Assembly: GCA_040880235.1 (NCBI GenBank)
Contig: JBBDIX010000091.1
Coordinates: 1 to 58,196 of the forward strand
From: JBBDIX01 sp040880235
GTDB lineage: Bacteria; Actinomycetota; Nitriliruptoria; Nitriliruptorales; Nitriliruptoraceae
DNA length: 58,196 bases
Reading direction: 5' to 3'
Shown: positions 17,120-24,693 of the stretch, in pieces
Numbering within the stretch: the stretch's first letter is position 1
Layout: each line of letters opens with the position of its first letter
Program-made: the position numbers and the translations under genes
Notes under the pieces: model-generated
The model's database searches: none
Told to the model about the DNA's origin: nothing
Seen by the model: only the letters and a program-made list of their open reading frames with translations

Positions 17120-17764
17120 ATGAACGACGACGACCACGACCGTCATCACGACCCCGAGGATCCACACGGCTTCGATGCCCGTGCTCTTGCGTGGGATCAG
17201 GACCCGAAGAAGGTGGCACGGGCCCGACGGGCCGCCGACGCCATCGTGGCCCACGACATCCTTCGTCCCGACACGCGTCTGCTGGAGTTCGGCGCCGGCA
17301 GCGGCATGCTGTCCCAGCTGCTCCGCGAGCACCTCGGGGCGATCACCGTCGTCGACCGGTCCGAGGGAATGCTCGAGATCCTGCGGGACAAGGCCGACGG
17401 AGGGCCGCTCGACGGTGCGACGGTGCTCGACGTCGACCTCGTGCACGACCCGCTCCCCGACGTGCAGGTCGACCTGATCGCCAGCGTGATGGTCATGCAC
17501 CACGTACTGGAGACCGAGCAGCTGTTGCGACACCTGCACGACCTGCTCGCGCCTGGCGGTTGGGTGGCGCTCAGCGACCTCGACGCCGAGGACGGCACCT
17601 TCCACGCCGGTGCCGACGACGTCGTCAGTGGCTTCGACCGTGACGAACTCAAGGGGCTGCTCACGGACCTCGGGTTCGTCGACGTGTCGTTCCAGGACTG
17701 CGGCGTGCTGCACAAGAACGACCGCGACTACCCGCTGTTCCTCGCGTTCGCACGACGTCCCTGA
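17120..17764 (+). CDS. Class I SAM-dependent methyltransferase
   Basis: 214 residues of Rossmann-fold methyltransferase: motif I LLEFGAGSGMLSQLL near residue 58, the acidic end of strand 2 (ITVVDRSEGML), VLDVDLVHDPLP, the post-motif segment LIASVMVMHHVLETEQLLRHLHDLLAPGGWVALSDLDAEDGTFH, and a C-terminal strand pair FVDVSFQDCGVLHKNDRDYPLFLAFARR. The HHVLE and LAPGGW elements resemble UbiE/BioC-like enzymes, but the substrate is not identifiable. It begins with an acidic, His-rich leader (MNDDDHDRHHDPEDPHGF). ATG 17120 follows GCGGAGAAG. A strong hairpin immediately downstream separates it from the converging ngg gene. Confidence 0.85.
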   Translation: MNDDDHDRHHDPEDPHGFDARALAWDQDPKKVARARRAADAIVAHDILRPDTRLLEFGAGSGMLSQLLREHLGAITVVDRSEGMLEILRDKADGGPLDGATVLDVDLVHDPLPDVQVDLIASVMVMHHVLETEQLLRHLHDLLAPGGWVALSDLDAEDGTFHAGADDVVSGFDRDELKGLLTDLGFVDVSFQDCGVLHKNDRDYPLFLAFARRP

Positions 17765-17765
17765 C

Positions 17766-17789
17766 CGGGCGACCGCCCTCGGTCGCCCG
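17766..17789. terminator. Perfect 10-bp hairpin between converging genes
   Basis: CGGGCGACCG (17766-17775) and CGGTCGCCCG (17780-17789) pair without mismatch around the tetraloop CCCT. It starts one base after the methyltransferase stop codon and lies 24 bases from the end of ngg on the other strand, so it may end both transcripts. There is no T-tract, as is common for high-GC intrinsic terminators. Confidence 0.6.
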
Positions 17790-17813
17790 ACCCGGCGACC
17801 ACCCCCGGGGCGG

Positions 17814-19643
17814 TCACGCCAGGCCGTGGTCCACGCCGGACGCGCCGGGCTCCCAGCCCGTCGGCAGGGCCCGGGTCGCCGGGAAGAGCAGGTCGATGAA
17901 CCGTTGTGCGGTCGGCTGGGGTTCGTGGTTCGCCAGTCCGGGACGCTCGTTGGCCTCGATGATCACGTACTGGTCGCCCTCGACGTCCGGAACGATCAGG
18001 TCCATGCCCACGACCGGGATGTCGAGCACCCGGCTCGCCTCCACGGCCACCTCGGCCAGCGCCGGGTGCAGCCGCGCGGTCACGTCGTGGATGGTCCCAC
18101 CCGTGTGCAGGTTCGCGGTGCGCCGCACCGGCAGGCTCACCCCGTCGGCCAGCACCGCGTCCATCGTGTAGCCGGCGTCCTCGACGGTGCGGATCGTCGC
18201 GTCGTCCCTCGGGATCGACGACTCACCGCCGGTGACCGCCTCGCGACGACGTGACGCCGAGGCGATCAGCTCCTCGATGGTGTCGTGGCCGGTGCCGGTG
18301 ACCGTCGGGGGACGTCGGACGGCAGCAGCGACGACCTCGTGGTCGATGACCACCACACGCAGGTCGTCGCCCCGCACGCAGGCCTCGATGAGCACGTCTG
18401 GGCAGTGCTGGGCCGCAGCGGCGACGGCTCGGGTCAACTCGTTGACGGTGCGCACCCCGACGGTGATGCCGTTGCCCTGCTCGCCGCGCGCCGGCTTGAC
18501 CACGGCCTCGGCGACCTGGCCGAGGAACTCGGCGTCGCCGTCGTCTCCGGTGGCGAGTCGCCCCGTGGGCACGCGCAGGCCGGCGTCGGCCAGCAGCCGT
18601 CGGGTGAGGCGCTTGTCGTCGCACCGAGCCACGGCAACCCCCGTCGTCAGCTCGGACAGTGACTCGCGGGTGTGGACGGTGCTCCCCCCATGGGTGAGCC
18701 GCAGCAGACCCGACTCGGCGTCGGTGACGTGCACGTGGATTCCCCGGCGCAGGGCCTCCTCCGCGAGGATCAGCGCATAAGGGTTGAGGTCCTCGATGCC
18801 GTCCGCGGGGCTGGCCGAGAACAGGCGCTCGTTGATCGGGTTCTTGCGCTTGACGCAGTAGACGGGGACCCGCTCGAACCCGAGCTTCTCGTACAGGCGG
18901 ATCGCCGGCGTGTTGTCGTGGACCACGGACAGGTCGAGATACGCGCGTCCCCGGTCCCGCAGTCGATCGGCCAGCGCAGTGACCAGCGCACCTCCCACCC
19001 CGGGACGGGGAGACTGGGCGTCGACCGCCAGGCACCACAGGCTGGAACCGTCCTCGGGGTCGTTGAACGCGTGTCGATGGTCGACGCCGGTGACGGTGCC
19101 GACGATCTCCCCGGTGTCCGCGTCCTCGGCCACCAGGTACAGGAACGTCGGAGTGTGCTGGTTCTCCCAGAGGGTCTCCACCGGAGCCGTGACCATGCCT
19201 GCCGCGGAGTACAGGCGATTGATGGCCACCGCGTCCTGTTCGCTGCCGAGGTCACGGATGACCACGCCGTGCACCGGATCACCGTCCGGTTCGTGGCGGT
19301 GCAGCCACAGCCGGTAGGTGTGACTGGGGTCGATGAAGAGTTCCTGGGGCGCGCGGCTGACGAGCACGTGGGGTTCGCGCACGTACAGGCAGATGTCGCG
19401 CTGCCCGGGCGTCTCGCGCGAGATCGCCGTCACGAGGTCGTCGTGACTCGCGAAGGTCTGCCCGAAGATGAGCCGGCCCCAGCCACACTCGAGCGTCATG
19501 TCCTCGTCGAGGTCGACCGTCAGGTGGGTCGGGCGGGCGTCCCACGAGCGGGTCGACAGGCCATCCTGCAGGGACGGCTGGGAGCCCTCACGCACGTGAC
19601 GACGTGTGTCATCGGGTCCGTCGGGGCGGGATCCCTGCGCCAT
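17814..19643 (-). CDS. ngg: N-acetylglutaminylglutamine synthetase (GNAT plus ATP-grasp fusion)
   Basis: 609 residues in two enzymes. The N-terminal part (about 95-290) is a GNAT acetyltransferase with SLWCLAVDAQSPRPGVGGALVTALADRL (acetyl-CoA site) and NTPAIRLYEKLGFERVPVY. The C-terminal part (about 330-600) is an ATP-grasp ligase with KPARGEQGNGITVGV, LIEACVRGDDLRVVVI, IPVVGMDLIVPDV and YVIIEANERPGL. This fusion is diagnostic for Ngg, which makes N-acetylglutaminylglutamine from glutamine and acetyl-CoA in the NAGGN osmoprotectant pathway described in rhizobia and Pseudomonas. ATG 19643 lies two bases beyond the asnO stop, giving an asnO-ngg operon. The related M42 peptidase gene lies downstream beyond two opposite-strand genes. 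Confidence 0.9.
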   Translation of the reverse strand: MAQGSRPDGPDDTRRHVREGSQPSLQDGLSTRSWDARPTHLTVDLDEDMTLECGWGRLIFGQTFASHDDLVTAISRETPGQRDICLYVREPHVLVSRAPQELFIDPSHTYRLWLHRHEPDGDPVHGVVIRDLGSEQDAVAINRLYSAAGMVTAPVETLWENQHTPTFLYLVAEDADTGEIVGTVTGVDHRHAFNDPEDGSSLWCLAVDAQSPRPGVGGALVTALADRLRDRGRAYLDLSVVHDNTPAIRLYEKLGFERVPVYCVKRKNPINERLFSASPADGIEDLNPYALILAEEALRRGIHVHVTDAESGLLRLTHGGSTVHTRESLSELTTGVAVARCDDKRLTRRLLADAGLRVPTGRLATGDDGDAEFLGQVAEAVVKPARGEQGNGITVGVRTVNELTRAVAAAAQHCPDVLIEACVRGDDLRVVVIDHEVVAAAVRRPPTVTGTGHDTIEELIASASRRREAVTGGESSIPRDDATIRTVEDAGYTMDAVLADGVSLPVRRTANLHTGGTIHDVTARLHPALAEVAVEASRVLDIPVVGMDLIVPDVEGDQYVIIEANERPGLANHEPQPTAQRFIDLLFPATRALPTGWEPGASGVDHGLA

Positions 19644-19645
19644 GC

Positions 19646-21466
19646 TCAGGGCCTGACGTCGTGGGTCTGGAGCCACATCTCGAGCAGTCCGAGCTGCCAC
19701 AGGCGGTTGCCGCGCAACGGCGTGAGGTCCTCGTTCGGGGCCGCGACCAACCGGTCCACGTACTCGCCACGGAACAGTCCCCGTTCGCGGGCCTCCGGAG
19801 CGTGCAGGGCATCACGCACCATGTCGAGGTAGGGGCCCTGCAGGTGGGTGAGTGCGGGAACCGGGAAGTAGCCCTTGGGACGGTCGATGACGTCGGCCGG
19901 AATGACCCGACGCGCCGCCTCCTTGAGCACGCCCTTGCCGTCGTGCGCGAGCTTGAGCTCCGGCGGGATGCGCGCCGCGACGTCGAGCACCTCGTGGTCG
20001 AGGAACGGCACCCGGGCCTCGAGTCCGGCGGACATGGTCATGTTGTCCACCCGCTTGACCGGGTCGTCGACCAGCATGATCTGCGAGTCGAGGCGCAACG
20101 CCATGTCCGTGGCGGTCTCGGCCCCGGCGCGCAGGAAGTGCTCGGTGACGAAGCGGGTCGACGGGTCGTGGTCACAGCGGTGCTCCGGGCTGACGACCTC
20201 GGCCATGTCCTCGTGACGGCGATCGAAGAACGCGTCGCGATAGCGAACGACCGCCTGTTCGACGAGTTGGTCACGCGAGGCGCCCCGCATCTGGTCGGTC
20301 AGTGCCTGCATCGGCGGATACCAGTGGTACCCCGCGAACACCTCGTCGGCGCCCTGTCCGGACTGCACGACCTTGACGTGCTGGGCGACCTCCTGGCTGA
20401 GCAGGTGGAACGCGACGGCGTCGTGGCTGACCATCGGTTCGCTCATCGCGGCGATGGCCGTACCGAGTGCCGGCAGCATCCGGTCGGTGCCGATGCGGAT
20501 GCGGTGGTGTTCGGTCGCGAACTCCCGGGCGATGACGTCGGAGTACCGGAACTCGTCGCCCTCGATGCCGTCGACCGCCTCGAAACCGATCGAGAACGTG
20601 TTGATGCCCGTCTGGCCGGCCTCGGCGAGCAGTCCGACGACCAGTGACGAGTCCAGGCCCCCCGACAGCAGCACGCCCACGGGCACGTCGGCGACGAGCC
20701 TCCACTCCACGGCACGGCGCAGCGACGCGAGCACCTCGTCCTGCCAGTCCCGTTCGGACCGTCCGGACGCGTCGGGGTCCCGGGTGAAGTTCGGTTCCCA
20801 GAACACGCGCTCCGTTCGGGTCCCGTCGGGTTCGAGGGTCACGACCGTCGCGGGCGGGACCTTGCGCACCCCGTTGAGGATGGTGTGCGGTGCCGGCACG
20901 ACGGCATGCCAGGTCAGGTAGTGGTGGAGCGCGACGGGGTCGATCGAGGTGTCGATGCCACCGCCCGCGAGCAGGGCTGGAACGGTCGACGCGAAGCGCA
21001 GCCGAGAGGGGTCCTCGGCGAGGTACAGCGGCTTGATGCCGAACCGGTCGCGCCCGAGCACGACCCGTCCGGTGTCCCGCTCGTGGATCACGAACGCGAA
21101 CATGCCCTGGAGGCGTTCGACGAAGTCGGGTCCCCAGCGGTGGTACGCCTTGAACAGCACCTCCGTGTCGGAGGTGCTGAAGAACTCGTAGCCCTGGGCA
21201 CGCAACTGGTCGCGCAGCTGCTGGTAGTTGTAGATGCAGCCGTTGAACACCGCCGTCAGCCCCAGATGCGCGTCCTGCATCGGCTGGCTGCCGCAGGCCG
21301 ACAGGTCGATGATCGACAGGCGCCGGTGACCGAGTGCGACGGGGCCACTGGCCCACACGCCGCTGCCGTCCGGCCCGCGCGCCGCCATCGCGTCGGTCAT
21401 GCGCGAGACCGCCGCGACTTCGGCAGTCCGCCCGTCGCGTCGTACCTCTCCACTGAATCCGCACAT
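19646..21466 (-). CDS. asnO: N-acetylglutaminylglutamine amidotransferase (asparagine-synthase-like)
   Basis: 606 residues of the AsnB superfamily. The N-terminal class II glutaminase domain begins at the nucleophile Cys2 (MCGFSGE), with AARGPDGSG, HRRLSIIDLS, FNGCIYNY and TSDTEVLF. The synthetase domain has the pyrophosphate loop LLSGGLDSS (about residues 267-274), FSIGFE, QSGQGADEVFAGY and LEARVPFLDHEVLD. Standing next to the GNAT/ATP-grasp gene identifies it as the amidotransferase that makes the terminal amide of N-acetylglutaminylglutamine amide, rather than a housekeeping asparagine synthetase. ATG 21466 has GAGGA ten bases upstream. The 170-base divergent upstream region contains an inverted repeat described separately. 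Confidence 0.9.
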   Translation of the reverse strand: MCGFSGEVRRDGRTAEVAAVSRMTDAMAARGPDGSGVWASGPVALGHRRLSIIDLSACGSQPMQDAHLGLTAVFNGCIYNYQQLRDQLRAQGYEFFSTSDTEVLFKAYHRWGPDFVERLQGMFAFVIHERDTGRVVLGRDRFGIKPLYLAEDPSRLRFASTVPALLAGGGIDTSIDPVALHHYLTWHAVVPAPHTILNGVRKVPPATVVTLEPDGTRTERVFWEPNFTRDPDASGRSERDWQDEVLASLRRAVEWRLVADVPVGVLLSGGLDSSLVVGLLAEAGQTGINTFSIGFEAVDGIEGDEFRYSDVIAREFATEHHRIRIGTDRMLPALGTAIAAMSEPMVSHDAVAFHLLSQEVAQHVKVVQSGQGADEVFAGYHWYPPMQALTDQMRGASRDQLVEQAVVRYRDAFFDRRHEDMAEVVSPEHRCDHDPSTRFVTEHFLRAGAETATDMALRLDSQIMLVDDPVKRVDNMTMSAGLEARVPFLDHEVLDVAARIPPELKLAHDGKGVLKEAARRVIPADVIDRPKGYFPVPALTHLQGPYLDMVRDALHAPEARERGLFRGEYVDRLVAAPNEDLTPLRGNRLWQLGLLEMWLQTHDVRP

Positions 21467-21483
21467 GGCCGCGGGTCCTCAGG

Positions 21484-21564
21484 TCGGGGATCAGGGTCGC
21501 GAGGTGGCGCGATGCCAGGCGAGACGTGCGGTGGCTGGCTGTGCCGAGGGTACTGATCCCCGAT
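21484..21564. repeat. Long-spaced inverted repeat upstream of asnO
   Basis: TCGGGGATCAG (21484-21494) and its exact complement CTGATCCCCGA (21554-21564) flank 59 bases in the region between divergent asnO (starts 21466) and the membrane-protein gene (starts 21637). A further short palindrome, GATCC-TC-GGATC, overlaps the right arm at 21563-21574. It could be a paired operator or a 5' leader hairpin of the asnO transcript; nothing in the sequence decides between these. Confidence 0.5.
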
Positions 21565-21636
21565 CCTCGGATCGAACCGTTCTGCGGAGGTGGGAGGCGA
21601 CTTGACGCGACGGCAGCGCTGCAGAATGATCCGCGC

Positions 21637-22032
21637 ATGTCCTCCTCCTCGGCCACGACCCGCAGCCGTGTCGTGGCCCTGTCGGCCACGCTGCTCACCC
21701 TGGTGGGTGCCGCGCTGATGGCGGTCGCCCATGCGGGAGTCGTCCTCGGTCTGCCGGGCACACCGGACACGGGACGGGTGGTCCTGCCGGCAGCGATCGG
21801 GTTCGGGGTCGCCACGGTGGTCCACACCGCGATCGCACTCGGGCTGCTGCGCCGGGCTCGCTGGGCACCGTGGGTCGGGACGGTCGTGTTCGGACTGACA
21901 CTCGTGGCCGCGTGGTTTCCGTTCCGGGGCTGGGTGAGTGCCGTGGCTGGCGTCGTGAGTCTGGCCGGTCTCGCCGCGACGGTCCACCTCGCGACGCGTC
22001 GAGGCCCGACGCCCACACGCCTGGACTCGTGA
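21637..22032 (+). CDS. Small integral membrane protein, function unknown
   Basis: 131 residues with four predicted membrane helices: about 12-34 (VVALSATLLTLVGAALMAVAHA), 48-70 (VVLPAAIGFGVATVVHTAIALGL), 76-95 (APWVGTVVFGLTLVAAWF) and 97-118 (WVSAVAGVVSLAGLAATVHLA). The layout resembles small four-helix integral membrane proteins common in actinobacteria, but no catalytic motif is seen. ATG 21637 is the best start; there is no strong ribosome site. The stop overlaps the GTG of the following EamA transporter by four bases, so the two are probably translated together, which may hint at a related membrane role. Confidence 0.7.
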   Translation: MSSSSATTRSRVVALSATLLTLVGAALMAVAHAGVVLGLPGTPDTGRVVLPAAIGFGVATVVHTAIALGLLRRARWAPWVGTVVFGLTLVAAWFPFRGWVSAVAGVVSLAGLAATVHLATRRGPTPTRLDS

Positions 22033-22913
22033 CCCGATGGCTGCCGGACGCGCTGCGTCCCTGGCTCGGCGCCGCCATGCTGTCGCTGTCGGCGGTGTGG
22101 GTTCGCCTCGCCGACGTTGAACCCCTGCGGTCCGCGCTGCTTCGCACCGCCTACGCCCTGCCGGTGATCGCCGTGGTCATGCTGCTGCGCCGCGAACGAC
22201 GCTGGATCGTGCCCGGTGGGCTGCTCGCCGGAGCCCTGCTGGGCATCGACTTCATGGCCTGGCACGAGTCGATCCGGCTCGTCGGCGCCGGGCTCGGCAC
22301 GGTGCTGCCCAACCTGCAGGTCGTGTTCGTCGGGATCGCCGGTGTGCTGCTGTTCGGGGAACGACCACGTCGGGCCTTCTGGATCGCCCTGCCGATCGTG
22401 ATGACCGGGGTGTGGCTGCTCGGGTCCGTGGGCCATCCCGTCGTCGCGGGAGGTTCGATGGCATGGGGGGTCGTGTGGGGCATCGTCACCGCGATCGCCT
22501 ACGCCGGCGTGCTGGTGGCCATGCGCGTCGTGCGACGCCGCATCCCCATCGACGCGGTGTCTGGACTGTGGGCCCTGACGCTGGGCGCGACGCTGGCGAC
22601 CCTGCCTGCCGCGGCGTCGCAGGGCGTGGCCGGCCCTGCGGGCTGGCCGGCCGACGGCTGGCTCGTCGCACTGGCGATCGGTTCCCAGGTGATCGGCTGG
22701 TTGCTGCTCACGTCGTCGATCCACCGCCTGCCCGCCACCGCGACGTCCATCGCACTGCTCACCCAGCCGATCCTCGCACTGGCCTGGGGGGCGATGCTGC
22801 TCGGTGAGCCGCTCGGCGCCCCGCAGCTCGCCGGAGCGGCCATCGTGCTGTCCGGGGTCGTGCTTGCCCATCGGGGGACCACGACCGCGACCGTCACCCC
22901 ACCCGCCGGCTGA
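22029..22913 (+). CDS. EamA/DMT-family permease
   Basis: 294 residues, ten predicted membrane helices in two five-helix EamA repeats. Family marks include the first-repeat region WLGAAMLSLSAVWVRLA, the mid-repeat GAGLGTVLPNLQVVFVGIAGVLLFGERP and the equivalent second-repeat block TATSIALLTQPILALAWGAMLLGEPLGAPQLAGAAIVLSGVVLA. Such proteins export or import amino acids and other small metabolites; the substrate is not predictable. GTG 22029 overlaps the preceding stop (GTGA). It converges with the acetamidase gene, leaving only six bases between stops. Confidence 0.88.
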   Translation: MTRWLPDALRPWLGAAMLSLSAVWVRLADVEPLRSALLRTAYALPVIAVVMLLRRERRWIVPGGLLAGALLGIDFMAWHESIRLVGAGLGTVLPNLQVVFVGIAGVLLFGERPRRAFWIALPIVMTGVWLLGSVGHPVVAGGSMAWGVVWGIVTAIAYAGVLVAMRVVRRRIPIDAVSGLWALTLGATLATLPAAASQGVAGPAGWPADGWLVALAIGSQVIGWLLLTSSIHRLPATATSIALLTQPILALAWGAMLLGEPLGAPQLAGAAIVLSGVVLAHRGTTTATVTPPAG

Positions 22914-22919
22914 CGTCGC

Positions 22920-23883
22920 TCAGGCGAGCACCGCCGGGTCGAGATCGAGGCCGACGACCCAGTGGGGCTCGTTGACGACCTCCACGATGCGAAGGTGGCC
23001 GGCGACGGAGCACAGCAGGTACGCGTCGAGGCTGTCGACGCCGCGGTCTCCGAGCCACTCGATCATGCGTCGGGTCGCGTCACGCGCCGCGACGTGCAGG
23101 TCGGGGCCGATCCCGAAGGTCACCGTGTGTCGCCCGGCGTCCGGCCCCCGTCCTGTCGGCGCTCGTGACGCGGCGAGCAGGCGCGGGGCATCGAGCCCGG
23201 TGTCGTGTTCCACGGTCACGCGCACCCTCGCTCGGGCCGGCACCTCGACCGCCGTCCCGCACACCTCCCCGTCGCCCTGGGCAGCGTGCGGGTCCCCGAT
23301 GGACAGCAGCGCCCCGTCGACCTCCACGGGCAGGTGCAACGTGGCCCCGGGGGCGACGTCACGGCAGTCGAGATTCCCGCCGACACGGCGCGGCGGGATC
23401 ACCGAGTGCACCCCGGGTTCGCCGGGCGCGACCCCGACGGTGCCGAGGAACGGGGTGCGTTCGAGCACGGCCACGTCTCCGAACGTGACGTGCTCGCCGC
23501 GATCATCNNNNNNNNNNCCCGACGCGGCTCACCACCACGTGGGATTCCGGAAGATCGTCGGCGAGCAGACCGAACCCGGGGATGGACGCCGTCCACGCGA
23601 CCGTGCCGACCTCGACCTCCAGCACGTCCACGATCAGGGTGTCGCCGGGCCGGGCCCCGTCGACGTGCACCGGGCCCGTCAGCGGGTTGGCCCGCGACAG
23701 GTCGAGCGCGGAGACGTCGGACGCCGTCGCGTGCGTGGTGAGCTGTCCGTCGAAGCAGTCACGGAGGGTCAGCTCCACCTCGTCGCCCGGCGCGACGTGT
23801 GCCGCAGGCGAGACCGAGCGGTCCCACCCGAGGTGACGATGGACCTCGGCATGCAGGGAATGCGGGCCTGCAGGCGACGGCAC
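22920..23883 (-). CDS. Acetamidase/formamidase family protein, interrupted by an assembly gap
   Basis: The N-terminal part (23518-23883) shows HRHLGWDRSVSPAAHVAPGDEVELTLRDCFDGQLT and NPLTGPVHVDGARPGDTLIVDVLEVE. The C-terminal part (22920-23507) shows FLGTVGVAPGEPGVHSVIPPRRVGGNLDCRDV, GALLSIGDPHAAQGDGEVCGTAVE and CSVAGHLRIVEVVNEPHWVV. These are hallmarks of FmdA/AmdA, which hydrolyse short-chain amides to ammonia and acid. The two halves are in different frames across 10 Ns, so the true gap length is not 10. GTG 23883 with GGAG upstream is my start; an ATG at 23940 would overlap the divergent SURF1 start. The amide substrate is unknown. Confidence 0.85.
23508..23517. other. Assembly gap (10 N) inside the acetamidase gene
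   Basis: Ten undetermined bases. Coding frames on the two sides do not match with a length of 10, so the run is a placeholder; judged from the conserved blocks on each side, the missing coding sequence may be only a few tens of bases. Confidence 0.95.
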
Positions 23884-23934
23884 GGGGACTCCGGGCGGAT
23901 CGGGGCGCGAGCCCCCGACGGTAGCCTCAGGTCG

Positions 23935-24693
23935 ATGCATGATCTGCTGCGCCCTCGTGCGCTCCTCCGTCACGGTCTCGTCCTGACCGTCGTGGTCACG
24001 TGCGTCGCACTGGGCCAGTGGCAGCTGTCGCGCCTCGCGGAGATCCGCGAGGTCAACGCACGGCTCGAGGAACGACTGGCCGAACCTTCCGTCGACCTGG
24101 TCGCACTCGATCCCCTGCCCTCGGCGGGTGCCCCGCCCGACGACGACCGGGTCGCGGCCCTCGAGTTTCGTGCGGTCGTCGCCCGGGGCACGTGGCGCAC
24201 CGACCTGGAGGTCCTCCAGCGCAACCGAGAACACCTGGGCGAGTCCGGGTTCCACGTGCTCACACCCCTCGAACTCGACGACGGACGTCTCGTGCTGGTC
24301 CGGCGCGGCTGGGTCCCGTCGCACCTCGACGAGCCGCCGGTCTCCGAGGCCGCCCCGGCAGACGGCCCGGTGACGGTCCACGGGGTGCTCGAACGTCCGG
24401 TGTCGCCGCCGTCGTTCGGGCCCCGCGATCTCGACCAGGGCCACCTGGACCGGGTGTTTTATCCCGACACAGCGCGCCTCGCCGGGCAGATGGACGGAGC
24501 GCTGATCGCTCCGGTCCTGCGGATGTCCGCCGTCGACCCGGCCGGCGCCGGAGATCTGCCCCTGGCGCTCGACGGACCGCGGCTCGACGAGCGCAACCAC
24601 CAGTCGTACGCCGTGCAGTGGTTCACGTTCGCCCTGCTGGCCGCGGTGACCTACGTCGTGTGGTTGCGTCGGTCGGACCGCACGAATCGGTAG
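23935..24693 (+). CDS. SURF1-family cytochrome oxidase biogenesis protein
   Basis: 252 residues with the SURF1 plan: an N-terminal membrane helix (HGLVLTVVVTCVALGQWQLSRLAE, about residues 13-36), a periplasmic domain with FRAVVARGTWRTDLEVLQRNREHLGESGFHVLTPLEL and LVLVRRGWVP, and a C-terminal membrane helix preceded by the signature NHQSYAVQWFTFALLAAVTYV. SURF1/Shy1 proteins help assemble heme-copper oxidases, probably in heme a insertion. No oxidase genes are near. ATG 23935 overlaps an unused antisense ATG; the acetamidase is divergent. The 3' end overlaps the converging methyltransferase by 43 bases, so the last 14 codons are read on both strands. Confidence 0.9.
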   Translation: MHDLLRPRALLRHGLVLTVVVTCVALGQWQLSRLAEIREVNARLEERLAEPSVDLVALDPLPSAGAPPDDDRVAALEFRAVVARGTWRTDLEVLQRNREHLGESGFHVLTPLELDDGRLVLVRRGWVPSHLDEPPVSEAAPADGPVTVHGVLERPVSPPSFGPRDLDQGHLDRVFYPDTARLAGQMDGALIAPVLRMSAVDPAGAGDLPLALDGPRLDERNHQSYAVQWFTFALLAAVTYVVWLRRSDRTNR

